From Antedon mediterranea (taxonomy: Eukaryota > Echinodermata > Crinoidea > Comatulida > Antedonidae), in NCBI RefSeq assembly GCF_964355755.1, contig NC_092672.1, positions 31,616,501 through 31,680,500 of the forward strand: DNA of 64,000 nt. The letters are read 5' to 3'. Below, piece by piece: positions 56,051 through 64,000 of the stretch. Below the pieces are notes generated by a model that worked only from the letters and a program-made list of their open reading frames with translations, was not told where the DNA came from and made no database searches. The first letter of the stretch is position 1. Every line of letters begins with the position of its first letter. The translations under genes were made by a program, and so were the position numbers.

Positions 56051-56263
56051 GGGTGTAGAAACTCAAATCTAGGAACTCGGATCTCAGATCTCAGATATAC
56101 TGTATCAGAGTTTTCTAGACACCTTTGCATTTCCCTCAGAATTTATCAGGAATTGCGTAAAATGGTATGCTAACATACCACGAGACAAGAATCATAACGG
56201 TAACTCGTTTTGTAGTCTGAAATTGACGGTATTTCATATATCTTAGATCTGAGTTTTCACCCC
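56051..56263. mobile_element. Inverted-repeat unit carrying a receptor gene fragment
   Basis: The left border gggtgtagaaactcaaatct at 56051, and its internal echo 'ggatctcagatctcagatata', match inverted the right border 'tatatcttagatctgagttttcacccc' (56237-56263), imperfectly. Between them is the receptor fragment at 56150-56236. Arms are short and contain simple repeats of atctcag, so the transposon reading is tentative. Confidence 0.5.
56150..56236 (-). pseudogene. Isolated fragment of aminergic receptor CDS (ICL2-TM4)
   Basis: From 'ggaattgcgtaaaatggtatg' to ctgaaattgacggtatttca, this copies the part of the receptor CDS covering the second intracellular loop and TM4. Compare 22115-22200 in copy 3 and 37268-37353 in copy 5. 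On minus it reads KYRQFQTTKRVTVMILVS, then diverges briefly, then PFYAIP. Only about 87 bp is present, about 18 kb from the cluster, with no other receptor sequence around it. Confidence 0.88.
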
Positions 56264-56908
56264 ACTAATTAAGAAATATCGAACTCGAAGATTTTATTAA
56301 CACATTTTTTTTAAATTAGTTTGCTTTAACGCTTTTCTGGGGGAATAAATTAAGTCGAACCCATTTTTGATTGAGAGACTTTGTCATTTTGACGGTGTAT
56401 TAAACGCCAATCACGATATAGCCAATTTTACCGGACTACGCGATTGTAAAGTGTGTCCTCGCAGATTAAAGTGTGTTCTCGCAGATAAAAGCGTTGTTGA
56501 CACAAAACTATTATACCGTAGATAGAAACTAAATTGATATTTGTATAGTGATTGTTCAGTCCTAATTCACTTTCAGTTTTTAAAGTTAATTTTGTACTTA
56601 AAATTGTTTTTAAAAGTCACTTACCATAATCACAAAGATATGTAGTATCTCTATAATGGTATTTTATCATTGACCTTGTATAGGCTTATATAACATAGTC
56701 ACAGTAATGTAATCTCTAGTAGGCTTAATGTAATAATTGTACATACTGTAGTATAATAGAATATGGAATGCAATTAAAATGTTTGAAAAATGTTTTAAGT
56801 TATTTTAACCCACAAGGTCGTCAAAGATGCAATTTTAAATAGATATTCTATCGAAGCAAAATATTCAGAGTTTTGATCTCGATTCAGTCAAACAGTGATG
56901 GTTTACAC

Positions 56909-57026
56909 TAAAGCTCTGTCTACACTATCAAAAAAGTGTCATGTGCCCAAATATTGTAGTGATATGACGTCATCATGTCCATATATGGCACATCACATAA
57001 AGTTTGATAGTGTAGACAGAGCATTA
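56909..57026. mobile_element. MITE 'CTGTCTACACTATCAAACT' family, copy 6 (short)
   Basis: 118 bp, from taaagctctgtctacactat to agtttgatagtgtagacaga and 'gcatta'. Lacks part of the interior present in longer copies. Confidence 0.88.
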
Positions 57027-57124
57027 GATGGTTCACCGTTTAGAACACGGAGGAATAGACATTTTCTCTCGATTCGACGTAATCAATTTACGCAACGTAA
57101 TTAATTTACGTAAAGTAACGTAAT

Positions 57125-57452
57125 TAATTTACCTAGCGTAATTCATTTATTAATAATTTCACTCTTCTCTGATCGTAATTTCACTCTTCCCTGATCGTAA
57201 TTTCACTCTACCGGTCCTGATCATAATTTCACTCTTCCCTGATCGTAATTTCACTCTACCGGCCCTTATCGTAATTTCACTCTACCGGTCCTGATAATAA
57301 TTTCACTCTTCCCTGATCGTAATTTCACTCTACCGGCCCTTATCGTAATTTTACTCTTCCCTGATCGTAATTTCACTCTACCCTGATTGTAAGTTCATTC
57401 TTCCCTGATCGTAATTGCACTCTTCCTTGATCGTGATTTCACTCTTCCCTGT
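57125..57452 (+). repeat. Minisatellite, about 21-bp unit ('gatcgtaatttcactcttccct')
   Basis: About fourteen units of 'tgatcgtaatttcactct(t/a)cc(c/g)', alternating 'cttccc' and 'ctaccgg' variants, which gives a higher-order period of roughly two to three units. Confidence 0.92.
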
Positions 57453-57489
57453 GTAAAGAGTGTAAAAACAAACAAAAAACGTTTGTAAA

Positions 57490-57720
57490 TGATGATAGCT
57501 TACCCCTTTTACTTCAGGAAAATTCTTACTTCAGTGACGTGAATCTGATGAGATGTCTGAACTTGCTCCAGCCACTCTCTTTGTCTGCGGTGGCCCTCCC
57601 TCTGTCTTCTAATTGCGGTTCAGTGTGACGTTATCTTTATGAGATTTACGCGTGTTTAATTCTGAGTACGTGAGTGTTTCGAACTCCCACTCTTTATCCA
57701 GGATGGTCCAGTAAAACATA
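57490..57720 (-). other. Candidate non-coding exon on minus strand
   Basis: 57535-57615 is markedly richer in G+C than its surroundings and is followed on minus by CACTGAA|GTAAGAATT (donor near 57532). It could be a first exon of the PRRT-like gene or of an unlisted gene. No ORF supports it. Confidence 0.25.
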
Positions 57721-58295
57721 GATGAATAAAAATACTAGTTACTAGAAAAGATAAAAACTAAATTTACCATGCTATTGACCAATCATGTGTATGTAATTAT
57801 TTAGTGTTCCAACGGGTTATTCCATTAAAACATAAGGGTGTGTAATGTACCAAATTTAGTATATTGATGTACTTCACACAGCTAGGCCTATCACTGACCG
57901 TACTGGTGTCTACTATCAATAAATAGACTAATCCATGATATTGTTTTATTTCCGATAACGATTACTAATTGTATATTAATGTATGACCTTGATATATACC
58001 AGAATTTATATTCTAAGAAATTTAATGTTTATTTTTACATACAAAATAAACTTAATAATAGTTTTTGCAGGATCTACAACCCACATGTTAATTTATTTGT
58101 AAACAATAATTAAATCATCCCACCAAGAAGAAACAGTTTCCCCGATTTCTTAAATATAATTTTTCTGGCTGGTTTTATTATCGTTATTAATTTAACTTTC
58201 ATATTTATACAGTATTTAAGTTGGCCTAGAGTGTATTTGGCACTACCAATACGTGTTCAGTAAAAAAGGGACGTATACTGTAAAAAATGGCAAAT

Positions 58296-58550
58296 GGAGC
58301 TGTAGCTTGGTGGTTAACGTGCTTGCCTTCCAATCCCAAGGTCCCGGGTTCAATCCTGACCAAGTGCAGGGTTGTAACTCATGACTCTTTCAACTCCACT
58401 CCCTAAGCCTCAAATGAGACTTAGTTTATAAGCACGATAAATTATTAAATAGTTTATCCATCCTGTAATTGGCGAGTTACTCGCTGTTGGATGAGTATGA
58501 ATAAAAAAAAAAAAAAATAAAAAAAAAAATAAAAAATAAACAAAAATAAA
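58296..58550 (+). mobile_element. tRNA-derived SINE with A-rich tail
   Basis: A tRNA-like head 58296-58360 has an A box (tagcttggtgg, 58303-58313) and a B box (gggttcaatcc, 58346-58356), 33 bp apart as in polymerase III promoters. A body of about 140 bp follows, then a tail of aaaaaaaaaataaaaaa type (58502-58550). Target duplication not identified. Confidence 0.88.
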
Positions 58551-58701
58551 GACGGTCCCGAAGTTGCTGAACTAGGAATATTAACTACAGATCTCCGATT
58601 TTTGATCGAGCATCGCCTAAAACACATGATCTAAAATAGAGTATGTAGGCCTATTATATAACGCAACAAAAACTACACTATTTGGTGGCTTGGATAATAC
58701 T

Positions 58702-58758
58702 ATAAAAGCTCTCTACACTATCAAACTTTATGTGATAGACATGATGATGTCATATCAT
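58702..58758 (+). mobile_element. MITE 'CTGTCTACACTATCAAACT' family, copy 7 (one end)
   Basis: Only the left end 'taaaagctctctacactatcaaactttatgtga' and the short 'gacatgatgatgtcatatca' interior remain. Confidence 0.8.
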
Positions 58759-59288
58759 ACCTACTTATTAGGCCTACTTAACTTATTTCTCCAGTCTAAA
58801 CTAAAATAAACGTATTTAGTAGTATTTTTATATTACTGTACCTCATTAACAGCAACAATTTGAAGACATTTCACTCCATTTATCAGCACTATTTCGTGTT
58901 TTTGCCAGACGTCCACACAGGGAATAAAAACAATACACCGGAAAAAGTGATGGTGGAGATCCTTTAGATAATCCATTTAAGTACACTAAAGCGAAAACAA
59001 TTCTCGCGAACAGGCGTCATTCATAGGAGTGGTAATAATAAATATATCCATAAATGATTTATTAATTAAGCGACACACCTCCTGCTATACAATTAATTAT
59101 CCGCTCTCCTGTTTATAGAACAAGTCGTAATTTAGTATCCAGTTCTGTTTTGTAATATTGCAAGAGGTAGGACATTGTGGAGGGTTTTATAGAAGCCTAA
59201 ATTCGTTGGTTCACTTTTTTCACGCTCTCCAATTTGAAGTTACGATATGATGCCAAATCGTTAGGTCTTTCCTGGCACTTTAACATTT
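58759..59288. other. Intergenic, no gene seen
   Basis: AT-rich. No coding or RNA gene recognised. Confidence 0.35.
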
Positions 59289-59455
59289 TTTTTAAAGTGC
59301 TGTATTGCGTAATCACAAGTGGGAACCGAAGACGCAATAGTGCTGTAAACATCGCAGGTTTGATTTCACGTAGGTGGGGGCAAACACAATTATTAGAAGG
59401 GCATTTTCTTACATTGCGTAGATTGCGTTACGTTGCGCTATTGGGAGCCATGCTT
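59289..59455. mobile_element. MITE 'GTGGGAACCAAGCTTTA' family, degenerate neighbour copy
   Basis: 'gcgtaatcacaagtgggaacc' on the left and 'gcgttacgttgcgctattgggagccatgctttaa' on the right resemble the terminal sequences of the complete element that follows. Confidence 0.5.
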
Positions 59456-59637
59456 TAAGCGTGGTTCCCACTAGCGACGCAACACAAGGACGTAACGCAA
59501 CGCAAGTGAATTGACCAATCACAAGCGATGGCTTATTCGCTTGTGATTGCTAACTGTCTATAACTTCGCTTGTCATTGGTTAAAACGCTGGCGTTGCGTT
59601 TACGTCCTTGCGTTACGTTAGTGGGAACCAAGCTTTA
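59456..59637. mobile_element. MITE 'GTGGGAACCAAGCTTTA' family, complete copy
   Basis: Terminal inverted repeats: taagcgtggttcccactag at the left and 'tagtgggaaccaagcttta' at the right. Just inside are inverted ggacgtaacgcaacgc / gcgttgcgtttacgtcc. The centre has an inverted 'caatcacaagcg' / 'cgcttgtcattg'. The whole element can form a long hairpin. Confidence 0.85.
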
Positions 59638-60267
59638 GAGAGAGAAAGCACCAGACTACATGGCTTAAATGAACAACACAACAGCATAGAGTAAACATGA
59701 TTAAAAGACTCTTTTTTTCGAAACGCAGTTTCGTAATCCAAAACTCTCTCTGAACGCCAACGACATTTTAAAGATAACACAAATCAGACGATAACAATCG
59801 TCTACGTCAACAGCAATGTGCACAACGCAAGAACACAATATAAAACGAATTACCCCAAAGAAAACATAACCAAACTAGAGCTGTTTGTGGTGACATCGAA
59901 AATAACAATGACTATCCTAAATTGTGTGATTGATTGACAGATTTGTCAAAATTTAGTTTATATTACAGTACTACTAATTAGGATATATTAGTGTAGGCCT
60001 ACTACTACTGTAGACTAATTTACAAATTTAGGCTAATTGTCATGTCTACTAAATCATAACAGCGGAAAAAAACAACGCCAGAGGAATCCGGTATCGTATG
60101 TCGACAAACCGCCATATACGGTACGAAATAAATTAAAGTATTGAAGTGGGCAACACTTTACTAATACTGCATATGTGGTTTGGTCTTTCTCTTGTGACGT
60201 TGAGACGAGGGCAATTTAACAACAGGACACTGAGCTCGCCTTGCTAAGATCGGGGAACTTGTAACAG
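59638..60267. other. Intergenic, no gene seen
   Basis: No recognisable feature. Confidence 0.35.
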
Positions 60268-60412
60268 TCCTTTGATCTCATGTCTGGCTGCGAGACATAC
60301 CAACAGTAGTGTACTACGTACATGTTCTCCGCGCGGCACGCGGTGTCTGTAAGAGCGTGGAACTCATCGTATCGCAGCCACAGATAAACCATTTGATCTT
60401 GGGAATGTTTGG
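60268..60412. repeat. Dispersed repeat, copy B (partner 41385-41540)
   Basis: Same ordered words as 41385-41540, same orientation, about 80 percent similar by eye. Confidence 0.7.
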
Positions 60413-60579
60413 CATATTAATAATTATGTTATAAATATAAAATGATGTCGCAACAGAACATTTTATTTACAAAATACATTTTTCTGAGCTCCATGCTTTT
60501 TTTTATTTTAACAAGGTTGTAAATAAGACATAATGAATTATGTGCAAATAAACATGAATGTTCACATTTATGCGTATAA

Positions 60580-60780
60580 TAATTGATTATACTGTATACA
60601 TAAATTAACTATGTACACATAATTGATTACAATAATTATGTACACATAATTAATTATAATAATTATGTACACATAATTAACTATGAATATATAATTATGT
60701 ACACATAATTAACTATGAATATATAATTAAATACACATAATTAACTATGAATATATAATTATGTACACAAAATTGCAGCA
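60580..60780 (+). repeat. AT-rich tandem repeat ('aattatgtacacataattaactatgaatatat')
   Basis: Units of about 20 to 34 bp repeat about seven times. Each contains the near-palindrome attatgtacacataat. Confidence 0.88.
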
Positions 60781-60897
60781 TGATATGTATGACCAATACA
60801 CAATTATAACAAAAATATCTTCACATCATTCGACCGATTCACGTTAAAGAAATTGTGTTATGGACCTATATGATTATATAGGTCCATGCTCGAATCC

Positions 60898-61265
60898 CTA
60901 AAGGCCAATGTACACAGACGAGAGGTAACGGTAAGCGGAAAACAAAAATATATAATCTGTCATTTTTTTTGGACCATTTACACAAAACGCGAAGCGGACG
61001 GGCGGTTAAGCGGAAACCCCCTCAGGATAGTTACAGATTCTACGTTGGACAAACTACAAGTTTTCCGCTTAATGTTAGACGGGCCAATTTAGACAAGCGG
61101 CAAACCGCGTAGCTTGTCCAATGTAGAATCTGTGTCTATCCTGAGCGGAAACCGCCCGTCTTCTCTACGTTGTGTGTAAATGGTAATAATTAGGAATAAC
61201 ATAGATTCTTTATTTTTATATTTTATTTCCGTTACGGTACCGCTCGTCTGTGTAATTTGGCCTTA
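60898..61265. mobile_element. MITE with 'AAGGCCAATTTA' termini, long copy
   Basis: Ends aaaggccaatgtacacagac and, inverted, gtctgtgtaatttggcctta. The interior has inverted 'ggtaagcggaaa', 'ttccgctta' and 'agcttgtccaa.gtagaatctgtgtctatcctgag' shared with the copy at 19472-19667. The interior itself is inverted-repeat rich. Confidence 0.8.
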
Positions 61266-62164
61266 AAATTGACTTTATTCGACGCCCCTTTTACCTTCCC
61301 ATTCCTTTAAAGTAGTGGAACATCTTGTAATAGTTACAAGGTCCTAACATGGAGGTATTATACCTGTATGGTTCAATCATGTATCAAATATATTGTTTAC
61401 TTTTTGCTGGGTGAAATACAAGACATTATGACTATGTCATTGCAACATTACTAAACGTTTTTTAATTAAGCACAAACTATTTATCTACAGGAAAGGAAGA
61501 CATTACGATGTTACATATTTTGGAGGTGGGTATAGATATATAAACATACACACATCATTTAAAAAAAAATAAAGTATTTTTGTATTTGTTTTACCAGGTA
61601 AAAGTAATCCCTCACTCTTCCCTGGTACTATTATTATTTATCAAAATTCTGCTAGGGCAAGCACCTGATTCTCGGTACTGTATCTAGATTTCTCCAGTTC
61701 CATAGGAAAATTCCGTAATTTCACATGTTTTGCTTACTATGACAGACCACAACCTAACCGTTAATCTAAACTTACATGATACAGACATGTGATACACATG
61801 AGATGCTATATTATGCAATTTTCCTATGATACTGTGCAATTATTGTCATATGTGGAGATACAGAATTGAGATTCAAGACAAGGAGGAATTGATGGAGTGG
61901 TTTTTTCTGTATTAATTATTTCACACAGAATAAATATTTTTTACATTTACGTATACTTTATATATTTTCGCTGCTGCATTTACAAATACTATAGCGCGAT
62001 CACACGTTTTTTGTTTATATTTACAAACTTCCCCTTAATTTAATTACATAACCAAATTATAACCATCACCCCACCCCCTAAAAAAACATGTAAATGAGAT
62101 ACGAAATTATACACTATAAATTAATGTTGGAAATATGTGTGATCAATAAGACTGAGAGTAAGAG
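61266..62164. other. Intergenic, no gene seen
   Basis: AT-rich. 'ctcactcttccctggtac' near 61610 echoes the minisatellite word at 57.2 kb but is single. Confidence 0.35.
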
Positions 62165-62296
62165 TAAAGCTCTGTCTACACTATCAAACTAGTGTGATGT
62201 GCCCAAATATGGTAGTGACATGACATCATCATGTCCATATATGGGTACATCACATGTTTTTGTCACATAAAGTTTAATAGTGTGAGACAGAGCTAA
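62165..62296. mobile_element. MITE 'CTGTCTACACTATCAAACT' family, copy 8
   Basis: Starts taaagctctgtctacactat and ends 'aaagtttaatagtgtgagacagagcta'; 132 bp. Confidence 0.88.
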
Positions 62297-62861
62297 AGTC
62301 GCATTCTTCGTCTTAAAGATAAAGATTTGTGACACTCTCATTAACCAATGGCACTCATGGCCACTGTCTCAGAGATACAAATGTCAGTGAATCACTATGA
62401 GTCACCACACTGTAACTGTCTTTGCAACAGTCTGAGGTCACTGAGAGACAAACCACATCAAAACATATCAGTGTAAAGACTACCAGTAAGAGTAAAGTCC
62501 TTAAAGACTGGTGACACTCTCATAAACTGGTGTCACTCTTTCATAGCTACTGCCGCAGAAAAATTACAATCCAATTGCGCAATGTATTAGTTTCTCTTTA
62601 TCTTATTTTTATAAAGACAACCCAGTGCCTTAAGGTGAAAACGATACTGTCATAATGTTACTATTAATGTTTTGTATTGACTATTATATAATAAATGTTA
62701 TATTGAACTTGAAGTAATAATGTCAGTTGTACAGTATGTTCTTATAACATCAGGAACTGATGTCATTAAGAAAGTGATATCACTATGTGGGCAAAGATTG
62801 TTCAGAGACATGGAGTTACTCTAAGAAAGAGCGTCTAAACGTATATAGAAATAATTTTTCT
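62297..62861. other. Intergenic with internal duplication
   Basis: 'gagtaaagtc...gtgacactctcat.aac...ggc.ctca.' words occur near 62290-62350 and again near 62490-62545. No gene. Confidence 0.4.
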
Positions 62862-62986
62862 TCTCTGTCTACACTAGCTAATTTTACAAAAAAAGTTTGA
62901 TGTGCCCAAATATGGTGGTGATATGACATCATCGTGTCCATGTATGGGGACATCACATACAGTTTGAGAGTGTGGACAGAGCTTTA
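62862..62986. mobile_element. MITE 'CTGTCTACACTATCAAACT' family, copy 9
   Basis: Starts 'ctctgtctacactagctaatttt' and ends inverted 'cagtttgagagtgtggacagagcttta'. Somewhat diverged at the left end. Confidence 0.82.
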
Positions 62987-62994
62987 GAGATAAA

Positions 62995-63290
62995 CGTCAA
63001 CAACTTATGTCAATACTCAAAAACAGTAGTGTTAATTAATAATCATCCATAATCATTTGAAATGAATTTTGAAACTGGTCTTATGAATGGACATTACCTC
63101 AAAGACAATAAAAAACAGTGGTGTTAAGAGGCATTGGGAATGAAGGTTGTAATGTGTCTTATGGACAGACATTATCTTAAAGACAATAAGCATCAACAAC
63201 TTGTGTCAATATCTGAAAAACAGTGGTGTTAAGAGACATTGGAAATGAATGTTGTAACATGTCTGGACTGACATTACCTCAAAGACAATT
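62995..63290 (+). repeat. Imperfect tandem repeat, unit about 110 bp
   Basis: 'aacagt(a/g)gtgtta' and 'cattacctcaaagacaat' / 'cattatcttaaagacaat' words recur near 63022, 63112 and 63216, and near 63092, 63170 and 63271, giving about 2.5 units. Confidence 0.75.
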
Positions 63291-63439
63291 CCTTAGGCAT
63301 CTGGATCAGTTAGGAAGCAGACACACATGCGATCTTTACCAACCAATAAAAGAGCAGTGCCATCTGGATTCCAATGAAGGTTGTTCACTTGGAATGAAGC
63401 TGAAATATCAGAATAGCAGAGAATTAATTATAACAAACA

Positions 63440-63540
63440 AATGGTATGGCGTAATGGTAAGCGATGTCAGACTAGCATGCGAGAGGAATGGGTTCGGGAT
63501 ATTTTTGTGCCATATTGATTATACCCTCAATGGAGATATG
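63440..63540 (+). mobile_element. tRNA-like sequence, probable SINE head
   Basis: A box-like tggcgtaatgg (63447-63457) and B box-like gggttcgggat (63490-63500) are spaced as in a polymerase III promoter. The stems do not form a convincing cloverleaf, so I do not call a tRNA gene. Confidence 0.5.
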
Positions 63541-63594
63541 TTACTCTAATTCTTCGTTTACATACATTGTACATTTATTTCTGTGGTCTTTAGG

Positions 63595-63800
63595 CAAGGA
63601 TTACCAATAGTAAATTAATCACTGTCCTACCAGATAGGTAATAATCCCCTGATACAGGAGCTTTTCTGTGAACCAGTTCACCGGGGTAACCCCCTACCCA
63701 TCTCTCGACACTGGACCTATGGTTTATTAACCTTATCCAAGAAGACTTCCACCACCAGAACTATGTGCGAGTCGGCCTCTAACCCATGCCGATATTGTTT
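63595..63800 (-). mobile_element. SINE-like repeat, copy B (partner 52115-52400)
   Basis: The reverse complement contains 'gttctggtggtgg', 'aagtcttcttggataagg', 'aggtccagtgtc', 'ggttaccccggtgaactggt' and 'ggacagtgattaatttacta', matching 52150-52370 in order. The A-box region is replaced by an unrelated start. Confidence 0.7.
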
Positions 63801-64000
63801 GTTCTTTAGGTATGGTAAATAAAGTATTAAGGATTGCAATCTTCATGTGTTGAAGAAGACAGACAATGAGAAAGTAGTTTGTACACATCAAAGTATTCAC
63901 TACTAATAGAAATAAATAGCCATTTTGAGATCATACCTTCGGTGGGAACTTCTACGGACACACAGCCTGTCGGTGACCACATGTATAGTTTGTTATTGCC

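Noticed and set aside
63223-63549. 108-codon plus-strand ORF
   Set aside because: It crosses a tandem repeat and a tRNA-like SINE head, so it is a chance frame.

Overview
This is eukaryotic, AT-rich, intron-bearing and transposon-dense DNA with no operons or bacterial signals. The gene content (a tandem cluster of aminergic, histamine H3-like 7TM receptors and a PRRT3/4-type 7TM protein) and the repeats (L1/Tx1-like, CR1-like, RTE-like and Jockey-superfamily LINEs, tRNA-derived SINEs, many hairpin MITEs) suggest a marine invertebrate deuterostome. An echinoderm is the most likely guess, but this is inference and no species marker was identified.

Layout. 1-5.6 kb: a 5'-truncated L1/Tx1-like LINE (1373-5110) bracketed by a perfect 15-bp target-site duplication, then decayed reverse-transcriptase scraps. 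8.2-37.7 kb: a head-to-tail array, all on the minus strand, of aminergic receptor genes. Four CDSs are intact (8235-9227, 17607-18617, 27122-28171, 36698-37723). One copy has a 1-bp frameshift (21593-22593) and one is a 5'-truncated copy (about 36165-36677). The first four loci share one gene model: a non-coding 5' exon ending in a GTAAGTA donor, one 5'-UTR intron of 0.5-1.05 kb, an acceptor 12-33 nt before the ATG, and an uninterrupted CDS. An upstream block with an inverted CCAAT box is also shared. At the 27-kb gene a 58-bp piece of that block has been amplified to seven copies. Between the genes lie LINE remnants (10.7-12.2 and 14.5-17.1 kb), a nearly complete CR1-like LINE with an open 1015-codon ORF2 (30.0-33.7 kb), MITEs and segmental duplications.

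37.7-45 kb: a roughly 110-bp satellite (38.7-39.9 kb), dispersed repeats and a 48-bp minisatellite. 45.06-46.81 kb: the last two coding exons of a PRRT3/4-like 7TM gene (minus strand); its 249-bp intron holds a hAT-type MITE. 48-64 kb: no convincing protein-coding gene, but many young-looking repeats. These include a tRNA-headed SINE family, another tRNA-derived SINE with an A-rich tail, and at least nine copies in the window of a MITE with TIR core CTGTCTACACTATCAAACT (one of them split by a nested insertion). There are also minisatellites and a 213-bp inverted-repeat unit carrying a short fragment of the receptor coding sequence (about 56.05-56.26 kb).

Functionally, the receptors would be plasma-membrane biogenic-amine sensors that diverged after local tandem duplication. 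Protein and 5'-flank similarity pair copies 1 and 2 and copies 3 and 4. All calls come from reading sequence; no database search was run.
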